The notes: generated from the letters alone by a model not told the origin. A DNA stretch of 64,000 bases from Leeuwenhoekiella sp. (GCA_002708845.1 PAPI01000004.1:62001-126000), one strand, 5' to 3'; counted from the first letter of the stretch, positions 45,709 through 55,844 are shown. Made by a program: numbers and translations.

Positions 45709-47400
45709 ATGAGTTTATTAAAACAAGAAAGCAGAACACGTGCACAGGAGTCCTCTGCAGCCATTGAACGCATGTATATCACGATGCGACACCTATTTAA
45801 CCGTGGGTTTTACAAACCTATGGGGGTTTCGGGTGATACCCTTCGGGAATCATTGCTCATTTTAAGACCAGAAATATACGGTACTATTGCAGACGAAAAG
45901 GTAGAACTTAACGGCCTTCTTTACGTCATAGATCGGTTGCCCGAAGGCATTGAAGAATGTCGCTATATCAATCTCACCAGTGATGAGGGGTATAAAGATT
46001 CTCATTTTAAGCCCATTGTTCCGCCAAAGCGTCGCCGCAATTGCTACCGCATTGACGAGGAGCAAATGAACATCGAAATCACTCGCGGGCGCTCGGAGAT
46101 TTATGATATTCTCACCCACCTTACCTTCCTCTTTGTGGAGTCGCACAAGATTATGAAACGCGTGGTCATTAACGAAGAGGGGCATACCACACGCGATTGG
46201 AAAAAACTGGAAAAAGCCGTTCTTGATGAAGAACCGCTCAGCCGTCAGGATCGTGAAATTGCTCTTACACATACCGCAAATATTTTGGGCAGAACCTTTC
46301 AGGAAGTGTCTACTATTTATGGGAAATTTTCGGTATCTGATAATGAAAAACGCTTTTTAAGACTCATTTACTGGCTGGGTAAGCGTGCTATTGAAGAAGC
46401 TCTCGATAGCGACAAGCGCCTGGTTACGTTTTCACCCTTATTACGTGAACGTCTGGGTCATCACATACACGGGGAGATCTGGGCAAACGATATCAAAACA
46501 GAGCTTGATGCCAAGGGACTTCTAAATAGACCCATTCACATCATCAGTGCAAATATGCACAGCGTGATGAATACACTTTTTGCTCCCGTAGCCCTTGAGA
46601 AAGAAATAGCCAAAAAGGAAAACCTCGAGATTTATGAGACGCTGAGTAATCCCGGCAGTGCTAAACTACGTGCCCGTGTGGAGAAGACAGCTCAGCAAAA
46701 CGGCATGATTTTCCTGCGCGATCAAAGTGGAACCAACATCGATGTGCAGATTTTTGATACTAAAAAATTAGATTTAAAGCAGAACAACTTCTGTAATAAA
46801 GCCTCATATCCCGAAGGCAAAGAGCCCGTAATCATTGTTATGGATTATGCTTTTGGTGAACAGGCTTACGAAACCATGGAAGAATTGCTCAAACCCTATG
46901 AAAACAAACGCGAAAATGTGCACCTTGATGTAAAGTCGATTTCCATAATGGGTAAGGCCGGAATTTTGGAAGGTGGCAAGGGTGATATTATGATCCCGAG
47001 CGCACATTTGTTTGAAGGCACGGCAGATAATTACCCCTTTGAAAACCAACTTAAAAAGGAGCATTTAGACGGGCATGGAATTTCGGTTTATGAGGGTGCA
47101 ATGATTACCGTTTTGGGAACTTCGCTTCAAAACCGCGATATTTTGCGCTTTTTCTACGAAAGTACCTGGAATGTTATAGGCCTTGAGATGGAAGGCGCAC
47201 ATTACCAAAAAGCCATACAGGCTGCGGCAAAACTCCGCGGAAGCATCAGCGATAGCGTAAAAGTGCGATATGCCTATTATGCATCAGATAATCCGCTTGA
47301 GACAGGTAGTACTTTAGCTTCAGGAGGTTTAGGTACCACGGGTGTAAAACCAACGTATTTGATAACCGAGCGTATTTTAGAACAAATATTTAGCGAGTAA
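45709..47400 (+). CDS. DUF6909-like protein with nucleoside-phosphorylase-like C-terminal domain
   Basis: A 563-residue soluble protein. The N-terminal half is helical with blocks such as GFYKPMGVSGDTLRESLLIL, RSEIYDILTHLTFLFVESHK and VTFSPLLRERLGHHIHGEIW that I associate with the Bacteroidota DUF6909 family. The C-terminal half resembles the purine/uridine phosphorylase superfamily: VIIVMDYAFGEQAYETMEEL, SIMGKAGILEGGKGDIMIPS and NVIGLEMEGAHYQKAIQAAA, where GLEMEGA matches the ribose-binding GxEMExA motif. It could be a nucleosidase or nucleotide-processing enzyme. Its start lies 18 bases after the GH3 stop; the Wzz-like gene overlaps its stop (TAATG). Confidence 0.8.
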   Translation: MSLLKQESRTRAQESSAAIERMYITMRHLFNRGFYKPMGVSGDTLRESLLILRPEIYGTIADEKVELNGLLYVIDRLPEGIEECRYINLTSDEGYKDSHFKPIVPPKRRRNCYRIDEEQMNIEITRGRSEIYDILTHLTFLFVESHKIMKRVVINEEGHTTRDWKKLEKAVLDEEPLSRQDREIALTHTANILGRTFQEVSTIYGKFSVSDNEKRFLRLIYWLGKRAIEEALDSDKRLVTFSPLLRERLGHHIHGEIWANDIKTELDAKGLLNRPIHIISANMHSVMNTLFAPVALEKEIAKKENLEIYETLSNPGSAKLRARVEKTAQQNGMIFLRDQSGTNIDVQIFDTKKLDLKQNNFCNKASYPEGKEPVIIVMDYAFGEQAYETMEELLKPYENKRENVHLDVKSISIMGKAGILEGGKGDIMIPSAHLFEGTADNYPFENQLKKEHLDGHGISVYEGAMITVLGTSLQNRDILRFFYESTWNVIGLEMEGAHYQKAIQAAAKLRGSISDSVKVRYAYYASDNPLETGSTLASGGLGTTGVKPTYLITERILEQIFSE

Positions 47401-48368
47401 TGGCAGAGCATAAGAATCAGGATGTAGATCTGTTAGATGTTTTCAAATGGCTAAAACAGCTCTGGGTTAATCTCTGGATTAATATCTATAGATTCTTTTT
47501 GTTTTTGATTCGAAATGCCCTAATAGTTGTGGTGCTTCTTGTTTTAGGTTTTGGTATAGGCTATGGTTTATCTTCTTTATTGAAATCAAAATATAAAGCG
47601 GAACTTATAATTAAACCAAATCTGAACACTACCTCGTATTTGTACCAAAAGACAGAGGAACTGGACAGTCGTCTGGTTTTTAAAAACTCAGATGGAAGTT
47701 TAACTGCTATTGATGCTATTGAGATTGAGCCTGTAAAAGATATTACAGACTTGCTTGAAAATTTATCTGAAATACCCACAGCAATCATTCCCGATGTAAC
47801 CGATTACCGCGAAACGGAATCTGAATTTTACAAAAAAACTCTTTTTACTCCCGGCTATGCCTTTCATCGTATTGAAATCGTTGCAAAAGACACTACAGAT
47901 CCGCGTGATTTACTTAGAAGTATGGAAGCCTCAACGTTTTTACAACAAAAGCTTCAGGCAGCTCGACTGAGTTTAAATACACAGATTACAGAAAATCAAT
48001 TCTCGATAAATCAAATAGACAGTTTGTTGTTGAATCTCAACAATCAGCTTAAGCAAAACCAATCATCTTCGGCAACTACTCCGGTGATTTCCGTTTTACA
48101 GGGTTCTGACATTACCCAGCTTTATGCTTCCGTCTTAGAAAATAAAACAGAATTGCTTGAGCTTCAGGATGAACTCACCCAAAAGCGACTCGACCTGCAA
48201 GAGGTTTTCAAAATCTATTCGGTTTCAAGCTGGAAGTCAAAAGCTTCACTAAAAACCTACTTACCTATACTTTTGCCCTTGTTTTTTGTCTTTTGTTTTC
48301 TGCTTTTGAAATTTTTAAAGCGATTAAGAGGTAGATTACAGGAACTTTCAAATTCTTCAGTTCACTAG
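47400..48368 (+). CDS. Wzz-like polysaccharide chain-length/membrane protein
   Basis: A 322-residue protein with a transmembrane helix near residues 35-58 and another near 286-306 flanking a large periplasmic region with a coiled coil (about 190-265; LLLNLNNQLKQNQ, LLELQDELTQKRLDLQE). This two-helix/coiled-coil topology is that of Wzz/PCP proteins that set glycan chain length, but no C-terminal tyrosine kinase or typical P-x2-P-x4-S-P motif is seen, so the assignment rests on topology and on its position at the head of the polysaccharide locus. Overlaps the DUF6909-like gene in TAATG. Confidence 0.65.
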   Translation: MAEHKNQDVDLLDVFKWLKQLWVNLWINIYRFFLFLIRNALIVVVLLVLGFGIGYGLSSLLKSKYKAELIIKPNLNTTSYLYQKTEELDSRLVFKNSDGSLTAIDAIEIEPVKDITDLLENLSEIPTAIIPDVTDYRETESEFYKKTLFTPGYAFHRIEIVAKDTTDPRDLLRSMEASTFLQQKLQAARLSLNTQITENQFSINQIDSLLLNLNNQLKQNQSSSATTPVISVLQGSDITQLYASVLENKTELLELQDELTQKRLDLQEVFKIYSVSSWKSKASLKTYLPILLPLFFVFCFLLLKFLKRLRGRLQELSNSSVH

Positions 48369-49451
48369 ACCATGATAAATTTTAAGGAGTGAATTATTGC
48401 GGATTTTAATATCATAATGCTGAGCTTTTTCTAATCCGTTTTCAGATGCTTGAGTATAAAATTCGGAGTCTGATTCTAATTTCAGAAGAAGTTTGCGAAG
48501 TGTATTTGCGTCGCCTGGAGCAAAAAGGTATTGTTCAGAAGCAATCAAATCTTTGAGTCCGCCCACATTTGTTGCTAAAACGGGTTTACCGGCTGCCATT
48601 CCTTCTAAAACTGCCAGCCCAAAACCTTCATAATGGGAGGATAGAATGACCACACTGGTCATTGCATATAAGCTGGCGATTTCGCTTTGCTCTTTTAAAA
48701 AGATTACCCGGTCATTTAAGTCCATTTTAGCGCACAAGGATCGCGTTTCTGATAACAATGGTCCATTTCCCGCCAAAAGCAGTTTAAAACGCTTAGGCGT
48801 GTCTTTAAAAGCTTTCAAAAGCGTCTTGTGATCTTTCGCAGGGCGAAAACTGGAAACCTGCAGGCATATAAAATCGTTGTCCTCTAGACCATAATTTTTA
48901 CGTAAAGCAGGCTGGGCATTTTGATATCTTGAAAGATTCAGGGCGTTATTGAGCACTACGTATTTGAAAGTATCTTTCGTTTTCAAATGAGAAATTACAC
49001 TTTCTTTTACCGCCTGAGATACACAAAGTACCTTACTGATGCCTCGATAACACCACAAATCTATATATCGAAACAGCAAATTTTGCCTCTTTTTTACAAT
49101 AGGACAATGCTCGGTATAAATCAGTTTGGAATGTGATTGGGTTAAAACCATTGCGAGTCTCACGTAATACAGGGAGGGTAGGAGGTGAACGTGAATCAGA
49201 TCATAAGTTTTATTTTTTAGAATGCGGTTGAGCTCCCAAACCCCAAGCAAATTATATGGAGATTGATGTTGCAGCTCGATGAGGTTGATCTGACCTGCTT
49301 GATGAAGTTGTTCTTTTAGAAACGTTTCTTTTTTCGACAAGAGCACTAAATCTACCTGTAGATTTTCGCGATCTAAATGAAGCAGGGTATCTGTGAGCAT
49401 ACGCTCTGCCCCGCCGGTTATTAAATTATTGATGACGAAAAGGATATTCAT
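48357..49451 (-). CDS. Glycosyltransferase family 4
   Basis: A GT-B fold retaining glycosyltransferase of about 364 residues, starting at the ATG that gives MNILFVINNLITGGAERM, the usual first strand with the GGAER motif. The C-terminal donor site is SSHYEGFGLAVLEGMAAGKP (E-x7-E). It should add one sugar to the lipid-linked repeat unit. It lies on the opposite strand to most of the locus and overlaps the end of the Wzz-like gene by 12 bases, which implies its own promoter in the 49452-49551 gap. Confidence 0.9.
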   Translation of the reverse strand: MNILFVINNLITGGAERMLTDTLLHLDRENLQVDLVLLSKKETFLKEQLHQAGQINLIELQHQSPYNLLGVWELNRILKNKTYDLIHVHLLPSLYYVRLAMVLTQSHSKLIYTEHCPIVKKRQNLLFRYIDLWCYRGISKVLCVSQAVKESVISHLKTKDTFKYVVLNNALNLSRYQNAQPALRKNYGLEDNDFICLQVSSFRPAKDHKTLLKAFKDTPKRFKLLLAGNGPLLSETRSLCAKMDLNDRVIFLKEQSEIASLYAMTSVVILSSHYEGFGLAVLEGMAAGKPVLATNVGGLKDLIASEQYLFAPGDANTLRKLLLKLESDSEFYTQASENGLEKAQHYDIKIRNNSLLKIYHGLVN

Positions 49452-49551
49452 GTTAAGCAAGTCAAAAGCATTCTGCGGGCGATACCGTATTTAAGTTGTA
49501 CGTGCTATTTGTATCTTTCGCCCTTCGGTTGAAAAAAACCGTGGCTAAAGT

Positions 49552-50862
49552 ATGCATAAAAAAGGGATCAACAAGTTGCGCAAAATCTTAGGTACAAAAC
49601 TCTATAGTGGTGCTATGCTTATGATGTCTTTGCGCGTTGTGGGCGTACTGGCTCTTTTTCTGGTTACCCTGTATATCACAAATTCATTTGACTCTTATTT
49701 GGTAGGTCGCTATGAGTTTGCGCGTTCAACCATTTTTGTTTTAGGGAGTCTTATTCTTTTGGGAACAGATCAAACAATTTTATACTTCGCAGGCAGATTT
49801 AAAAGCCACGAAAACTTCAAGGCTCTGTTTCAAATTTACAAACGCATCCTGTTGATTATATTGGTTTTGAGCGTTTTACTTTTGAGCATTTTCTACAGTT
49901 TAATGCCTTATTTTTCGCGGCATTTCGCCAGCAGTCAGGATTCTATAGAGCTGATTTTTAAAGTGATTTTGAGCGTATTTTTCTATGCTGTTGCAATGCT
50001 TAATATTGAGTTTTTCAGAGCTTTGGGGCTTCAGGCAAAATCGGAGCTTTACCGTGGACTTTTCAGACATGGTTTGCTGTTTATAGGTGCAGTGGGCATT
50101 ACTTTTAACTTTATAAACGAAGAAGTCGCTGAGGTTTTTTTAGGAAGTTATATTGTGGTTGCTTTAGTGACTTCGGTTGAGCTTATGTGGTTTTACCGAA
50201 AACGAAAAATTTTTGCCCAAAACAGTCCTAGAATAACTTACAAAACTTTATTTAACGCGACACTTCCGGTAGCTGTAAGCTCACTCGGCTTTTACCTTTT
50301 GATCTCGCTGGATGTGTTCTTTTTAAAGCTATATGAAGATTTTGAAACTCTGGCTTTTTATGGTATAGCATTAAAAATCATCTTCCTTATTGCTACGATC
50401 GTAAACACAGTTGCCTCTTTCTTGGCAGTTGAAATTGCTAATCTTTATTCCAACGATCAGAAAGCTTTACAGCAGCTTTTAAAACGAGGTGTGCGATTTA
50501 TTGCGTTGTTGTCTAGCGTACTTACTGCTGTTATCATCATATTTTCAGACTGGCTTTTGTCTTTTTTTGGTCCGGAATACGTCAAGGCGTCTCATGCACT
50601 GATTATATTGGCAGCAGGGCACTTTTTAGCTTCGCTTTGCGGGGTAACAGCCACTTATTTGAACATGACAAAAAAGCAGAAAAGTTTGCAAAACATACTT
50701 ATTGCTGCAGTAATTCTCAATGCCTTGCTCAACTGGGGGTTGATTCCCCATTTTGGGATTGAAGGTGCCGCAATGGCTTCGGCTGCAAGTGTACTTTTTT
50801 GGAATGTTTGTGGAGTATATTTAGCGTACCGAAAAGATCGCATTAAAATCTACCTGCATTAA
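49552..50862 (+). CDS. Wzx-type polysaccharide flippase
   Basis: A 436-residue integral membrane protein with about 12 helices of the MATE/MVF/Wzx superfamily (TDQTILYFAGRFKSHENF, ATLPVAVSSLGFYLLISLDV). It would flip undecaprenol-linked glycan to the periplasmic face. The C-terminal helix pair (LNWGLIPHFGIEGAAMASAA) is the most typical part. Next gene begins 4 bases later, a translationally close operon with the two polymerase-type proteins. Confidence 0.9.
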   Translation: MHKKGINKLRKILGTKLYSGAMLMMSLRVVGVLALFLVTLYITNSFDSYLVGRYEFARSTIFVLGSLILLGTDQTILYFAGRFKSHENFKALFQIYKRILLIILVLSVLLLSIFYSLMPYFSRHFASSQDSIELIFKVILSVFFYAVAMLNIEFFRALGLQAKSELYRGLFRHGLLFIGAVGITFNFINEEVAEVFLGSYIVVALVTSVELMWFYRKRKIFAQNSPRITYKTLFNATLPVAVSSLGFYLLISLDVFFLKLYEDFETLAFYGIALKIIFLIATIVNTVASFLAVEIANLYSNDQKALQQLLKRGVRFIALLSSVLTAVIIIFSDWLLSFFGPEYVKASHALIILAAGHFLASLCGVTATYLNMTKKQKSLQNILIAAVILNALLNWGLIPHFGIEGAAMASAASVLFWNVCGVYLAYRKDRIKIYLH

Positions 50863-50866
50863 ACTT

Positions 50867-51934
50867 ATGAATCGCTATCTCCCCAGATCTAAAGCTACAT
50901 TTCTTGCCATTGCTGTTTTGACAGTGATTTTGGGTGTTTTGGCAACCTACTATTTACCGGTTCGTTTTTTCTATGATGCCCAGACCATTATAAATGATTA
51001 CGATAATGAAAAGGGCTTCGTAGGGAGCTACCCGGTTACAATGTCTTTTTATGAATACACCGGTCTAGGAAGTTTACCCTTTCCGCTGGTTGCATTCATA
51101 CAACTGATTATGCTACTGTGGGTCATTTATAAAATTGGAATACCAGAACATTTTGCCAGTCTCAATTTGAGAAATATTCTGGTGTATACAATGATTTTAA
51201 TGCTGGCCTTCTATATTTCTATGCCTTCAAAAGAGTTTTTAACCTTCTTGTTTATTGGCTTAATTGTCGGGATTTTTCAGAAAAAAAGGTTTAGCGTTAC
51301 AACAACCATCAGCATGGTATTTTTACTGCTAATTGCGTTTGGATTATGGTTCAGGCTGTATTATGCTATTCTACCGGTATTAACATTAATGATTTTTTAT
51401 GCTTCCCGAATCAAAATCAAACAGCAGGTATTAGCTGGTTTGGTGACTGGATTTGTGGTTATGATTTTCATTTCGCTTTCATACGGATTTTTAAAGGGAG
51501 AATTTTTGAGCGAAAGCACCCGCGAAGCTTTAAATGCAGAACGACTTGGAAAATTAGCAACCAACTCGGTAATCAACTCACCGGTAAAACCCGATACCTG
51601 GTACGGCGAAAGCTTCAGCATCCTTTACGGGTTTATTTCGGTAAACATACCTGTAAATGGGTTACGACATATTTTAAAGCCGCAAATTCTGCTATTTATA
51701 GCATGGCAACTGCTTTTTACGCTTTATTTGTTTTGGCTTTTTAAAAATGCGTTAAAATCAAAAAGGAAGAATAGCCTTGAGATTTGGATTTTCAGTCTCG
51801 TATTTAGCTATTTCATTCTTCAAGGGGTATTTGAACCTGATTTAGGATCTGCCGTCAAACATAAAATTGGGATACTACCCCTTCTATATTACATACTCTA
51901 CTATGATGATTTCAGAAAGAACATACCGGTTTAG
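50867..51934 (+). CDS. Polytopic membrane protein, candidate Wzy-type polysaccharide polymerase
   Basis: A 355-residue protein with about ten transmembrane helices and one larger extracytoplasmic loop (residues about 215-265, SESTREALNAERLGKLATNS). Sequence is only loosely related to EpsG/Wzy proteins (YISMPSKEFLTFLFIGL and FEPDLGSAVKHKIGILPLLY recall that group). The position between the flippase and an O-antigen-ligase-type gene supports a role in polymerising or transferring the repeat unit, but this is inference. The stop codon lies inside the next gene. Confidence 0.7.
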   Translation: MNRYLPRSKATFLAIAVLTVILGVLATYYLPVRFFYDAQTIINDYDNEKGFVGSYPVTMSFYEYTGLGSLPFPLVAFIQLIMLLWVIYKIGIPEHFASLNLRNILVYTMILMLAFYISMPSKEFLTFLFIGLIVGIFQKKRFSVTTTISMVFLLLIAFGLWFRLYYAILPVLTLMIFYASRIKIKQQVLAGLVTGFVVMIFISLSYGFLKGEFLSESTREALNAERLGKLATNSVINSPVKPDTWYGESFSILYGFISVNIPVNGLRHILKPQILLFIAWQLLFTLYLFWLFKNALKSKRKNSLEIWIFSLVFSYFILQGVFEPDLGSAVKHKIGILPLLYYILYYDDFRKNIPV

Positions 51935-53198
51935 CTATAATCTTTGGCTGGTAATTCTGGGAGCGTCTTTGATATTTAGGGTTCCCGCAACGGTTTTGTT
52001 GATCATTTTTGCGGCATACAATCTGTTTTTCTATAAGCGCATGAAATTCACTGCGTATCGTGTGTTTATTATCCTATTAATTGCCAGCCCATTTCTACTC
52101 GATTTGCTCTTTTTTTGGAATAATGATAGTCTGGCAGCAGGTTTAAAACACGGAGAAAAGCGCCTTGCCCTGATCCTGCTTCCGGTATGTCTACTCAGCC
52201 AGACATATCGTTTTAATACCTTTAGAGTGCTGCGTTATTATGCCTGGTTAGTTACACTCCTTGTTTTTATTTGCTTACTTCGATTTGCCTGGATAGAGTC
52301 TGAGTTGTTTCTCAAATATCTCAATGGTAACGAACTTTGGGAAATGGGTTATGCCTTCGCAAAATCTACAGGAAACCACGCTCCGGCGCTTAATATGCAT
52401 ATGGCTTTTGTAGTGGTGATCAATTTCTTTTTTATTGTACATCGGTCTCAAAATTCAGGAATGTGGAGTTTGATTTTGCGCATACTCTTTTTTGTGATTT
52501 CAGTGATTTTACTGCTTTACATAAATACGAGACTGGCAATCGTTTTTGCCTTTATAGGGATGATTTTGGTGGGTGTATATCAAAGCAAAAAATTATTCAG
52601 CCCTCAGATACTTAAGAAATTGGCTCTGGGAATTTTAATTTTTGGTGCGCTAGGTGTTGGCTTTGTAAAGCTCTTTCCATATAGTACCCAGAAATTTTCT
52701 TCCGTCACTTTTGCACATATGGATAAAGTGGGGAGGCTTGATGAACTCGAGCATCCTGAGGAAACGGTTTTTAATGGTCTCGTTACAAGACTCAGTATTT
52801 GGAAAACAGCACTACAAGTTGCACAAAACAATCCTTGGGTTGGAGTAGGAAGTGCAGATGGTAAAAAAGAATTGATAAAACAGTATAAACGCACGAATCA
52901 GCAGTTTTTAGCTAAATATGAGTTTCCTGCTCACAATCAATATCTTGATTTTTGGATCAAATTTGGATTATTAGGACTGCTGGTAAGTTTTCTGTACATG
53001 GGCCTGTTTTTATATGTGGGAATACAAACGAGGCAGGTGCTCTGTATTTTTCTTTTTCTACTGTTTGCCGCTGCAAATATGGTTGATGATTTTTTAATTC
53101 GTTTTGACGGAATTGTATTTAGCGGGCTTTGGATTTCCTTTTTTGCGCAGAATTATATTTTAGATTTTGAGCATAGAAAGCGAGCCGAGACTCTTTAA
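51906..53198 (+). CDS. O-antigen ligase/polymerase (Wzy_C domain) family protein
   Basis: A 430-residue protein with about 11 helices and a large loop near residues 265-335. The signature PAHNQYLDFWIKFGLLGLL is the conserved Wzy_C/WaaL region with its His. Start set at the ATG at 51906 (MISERTYRFSYNLW; 51903 is one codon earlier); a TTG 39 bases upstream would lengthen it needlessly. Overlap with the preceding gene is 29 bases, in line with coupled translation. It should join polysaccharide to a lipid acceptor or polymerise it. Confidence 0.88.
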   Translation: MISERTYRFSYNLWLVILGASLIFRVPATVLLIIFAAYNLFFYKRMKFTAYRVFIILLIASPFLLDLLFFWNNDSLAAGLKHGEKRLALILLPVCLLSQTYRFNTFRVLRYYAWLVTLLVFICLLRFAWIESELFLKYLNGNELWEMGYAFAKSTGNHAPALNMHMAFVVVINFFFIVHRSQNSGMWSLILRILFFVISVILLLYINTRLAIVFAFIGMILVGVYQSKKLFSPQILKKLALGILIFGALGVGFVKLFPYSTQKFSSVTFAHMDKVGRLDELEHPEETVFNGLVTRLSIWKTALQVAQNNPWVGVGSADGKKELIKQYKRTNQQFLAKYEFPAHNQYLDFWIKFGLLGLLVSFLYMGLFLYVGIQTRQVLCIFLFLLFAAANMVDDFLIRFDGIVFSGLWISFFAQNYILDFEHRKRAETL

Positions 53199-53212
53199 GA
53201 ATTGACAAGGAA

Positions 53213-54301
53213 TTATCTGGGGCTTTGAAGATAAAGTTCGGTCAGTTTATTAAAATTAGTTGTAGAGTCAAACAGTATGCGATTGCGTTTTGCTGCGGCC
53301 TCACCCATTTTCTCACGTACTTCTACAGACTGTAGCGCTTTTAGGCAAGTTTGAAATTCTTCTGCTTTTTCAAATAAATATCCGGTCTTGCCCGATTTTA
53401 TAATGTCTTTGTTGCCAATAATATTGGTTGCAATTACCGGAATTTTGCGTGAAGCCGCCTCCAGGACAGCAATCGGCAAACCTTCCCAAAGCGAGGTTTG
53501 TAAATACACATCCAGTTTTTCAAGCCAGGCAATTCCCTTCTGATTTTCTTTAAACCAGCCTGTAATTGTGATATTTGAAGCGGTAAGTAAATGCCTAAGT
53601 TCACCGTCACCTATCCAGATAAATTCAATTTCCGGATTGCTTAAGGCAAGTTGATTAAAAAGTGCCGGATCACGCTGGGCTGTGGTACGGGCCAGTATTC
53701 CGATTTTTTCAATTTTAGAATTTTTGGTTTTGGTAATCGGTGCAATTTCCTGATGATTAATTCCATTTCGCACTAATACTGCTTTTCCAATTTTCTTTGA
53801 ATGATAAAGCTCTGTATCGCCGCAGGCGACTATGGTGCCACCACAAATTTTTTGGCTAAAAAACTCTATAGCGTAGAACAGGCCTCTCTTGAATGTACTC
53901 ACATCTTTTCTGAGAAACGAATACCCGTGAGGAGTGTAAAAAAGCTTTGCCTGAATACCTCTTGAAAGCAAATGAGCAAAACGTCCCAGTATTCCGGCTT
54001 TTGAGGAATGTACGTGTAGAATATCGGGCTTGATATGAAGCAGTTCCTTTCGGATCATTTTAAACGCCTTGTAATCTCCTGAAGGATTGATCTCCCGCAT
54101 CATCGGTATTACGATAAGGTTCGTTTGCGGGTGAAAATCTTGTGCTATGCGGTCCGGATCAATTTGTTCGCGCTTGTCACTATAGATAACGGTTACATCA
54201 AAGCGCGGGTCTGCGGCCAAAACTTGAGTCAGATTGATGAAATAGGTATATACACCGCCTCCCAAAGCTTCAACAAGGTGCACAATCTTAATTTTCTGCA
54301 T
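53213..54301 (-). CDS. Glycosyltransferase family 4
   Basis: A 362-residue GT-B enzyme: KIVHLVEALGGGVYTYFINL as the first strand-loop, DILHVHSSKAGILGRFAHLL as the acceptor-side helix, and TSLWEGLPIAVLEAASRKIP as the donor-binding E-x7-E. Second minus-strand transferase in the otherwise plus-strand locus; the gap to the sugar transferase gene (54302-54491) has room for divergent promoters. Sugar specificity unknown. Confidence 0.9.
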   Translation of the reverse strand: MQKIKIVHLVEALGGGVYTYFINLTQVLAADPRFDVTVIYSDKREQIDPDRIAQDFHPQTNLIVIPMMREINPSGDYKAFKMIRKELLHIKPDILHVHSSKAGILGRFAHLLSRGIQAKLFYTPHGYSFLRKDVSTFKRGLFYAIEFFSQKICGGTIVACGDTELYHSKKIGKAVLVRNGINHQEIAPITKTKNSKIEKIGILARTTAQRDPALFNQLALSNPEIEFIWIGDGELRHLLTASNITITGWFKENQKGIAWLEKLDVYLQTSLWEGLPIAVLEAASRKIPVIATNIIGNKDIIKSGKTGYLFEKAEEFQTCLKALQSVEVREKMGEAAAKRNRILFDSTTNFNKLTELYLQSPR

Positions 54302-54491
54302 AGATATAGGTTCAGGTCCTGAAATATCCTTTCAGGCTTTAGGAGCTTTTTCGGGGCGAAAAGATATTATCATAATTTGAAATAGCGTAGGTCATTTCCA
54401 TTTTATTTGAATATGTGTTTAAGAGCTTAGCGCTTACCGAAAATCTTTTAGTAATTTTAGCTCGTTTACCCCTTTTGGAATTACAGTATTT

Positions 54492-55844
54492 ATGAACGAA
54501 AAGTCCATCAGACACAATTACCTGCTACAGCCGGCCATTGCGCTTTTTGATATCGTCGTAATTATAGTAAGTGCATTTTTACTGCACTTACCCACCCATG
54601 CTTTCCTGATTTTTGCAGTTTACAGCGTCTTTGGCTGGCTCATTACTACTGTGGGTTTTGGATTTTATAAAGTTTATAGATTTACGCCACTTGTACGTAT
54701 TTTGGGGCTCATAAGCCGGCAATTATTTCTTGTTTTATTGTGTACGCTTTCTTTCTTCGGGATTTTTAACGAAATCGATATCGCTTTAATCGATATACTG
54801 AATTATCTGTCTGTTTCGATGATTAGTATAGCACTTTTTAAAATACTAGTTTTTAATCTGCGTAAAAAATTTAGAACACGACTGGGTGCTGATTATGTAC
54901 GTGTTGTAATCATTGGCCGAAATGCTAAAACCGAAAAGCTAAAAGATTTTTTCAACTATAATAGGGCATACGGCTTTAAAATGCTTCAGAACTTTGATCT
55001 TAAAAATGAGCAGATCAGCCTAAATGAGATACAGAATTACGTTTTGGAAAATACAATAGAAGAGGTGTTTTGTTCAATTTCCGAACTTAACAATGCCGAA
55101 ATTAAACAGCTCATTGATTTTGCAGACAATCATTTGGTCAAAGTAAAATTCCTTCCAGACAACAAGGATATTTTTACAAAAAAGATGGATTTTCAATACT
55201 ACGGTTATACACCTATACTTGCGCTGCGCACGCTTTCTCTCGATTCTCCCATTAATATGTTTTTAAAGCGTTTGCTGGATGTTTTAATTTCGGTTCTCGT
55301 GGTTGTAGGTGTTTTGTCCTGGTTAACTCCCCTTCTGGCAATCATCATTAATTTAGACAATAAAGGGCCCTTATTTTTTAAACAGTTGCGCACGGGTCTT
55401 GACGGTAAGGAGTTTTATTGCTATAAATTCAGATCTATGGCGGTCAATTCTGACGCGAATAAGCAACAGGCAAGACGTGACGATCGTCGTACCACACGTG
55501 TAGGTAGGTTTCTAAGGCGCACCAGTCTTGATGAGTTTCCGCAGTTTTATAACGTTTTGATGGGTAACATGTCTGTTGTTGGCCCCAGGCCGCATATGCT
55601 GAGTCATACCATTGATTTTGCCTCACAAATAGATAAATTTATGTTGCGACATCTCGTAAAACCGGGAATTACAGGTCTTGCTCAGATAAGTGGGTACCGT
55701 GGAGAGATCGAAACCAAACATGATATCAAAAACCGCGTACGACTCGATATCTTTTACGTAGAAAACTGGTCTATCTTGATGGATCTGCGTATTATCGCTA
55801 AAACATTTTTACAGGTCATCTATGGCGATAAAAAAGCCTATTAA
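54492..55844 (+). CDS. Polyprenyl-phosphate sugar-1-phosphate transferase (WcaJ/Bac-transferase type)
   Basis: A 450-residue initiating transferase. Four to five N-terminal helices (residues about 15-115), a Rossmann-like middle domain (YVRVVIIGRNAKTEKLKDF) and the C-terminal bacterial sugar transferase domain from about 255 (FLKRLLDVLISVLVVVGVLS, GPLFFKQLRTGLDGKEFYCY, KFRSM, RRTSLDEFPQFYNVLMGNMS, VVGPRPH). It transfers the first hexose-phosphate to undecaprenyl phosphate and so defines this locus as lipid-linked glycan assembly. Overlaps the GT2 gene by 23 bases. Confidence 0.95.
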   Translation: MNEKSIRHNYLLQPAIALFDIVVIIVSAFLLHLPTHAFLIFAVYSVFGWLITTVGFGFYKVYRFTPLVRILGLISRQLFLVLLCTLSFFGIFNEIDIALIDILNYLSVSMISIALFKILVFNLRKKFRTRLGADYVRVVIIGRNAKTEKLKDFFNYNRAYGFKMLQNFDLKNEQISLNEIQNYVLENTIEEVFCSISELNNAEIKQLIDFADNHLVKVKFLPDNKDIFTKKMDFQYYGYTPILALRTLSLDSPINMFLKRLLDVLISVLVVVGVLSWLTPLLAIIINLDNKGPLFFKQLRTGLDGKEFYCYKFRSMAVNSDANKQQARRDDRRTTRVGRFLRRTSLDEFPQFYNVLMGNMSVVGPRPHMLSHTIDFASQIDKFMLRHLVKPGITGLAQISGYRGEIETKHDIKNRVRLDIFYVENWSILMDLRIIAKTFLQVIYGDKKAY

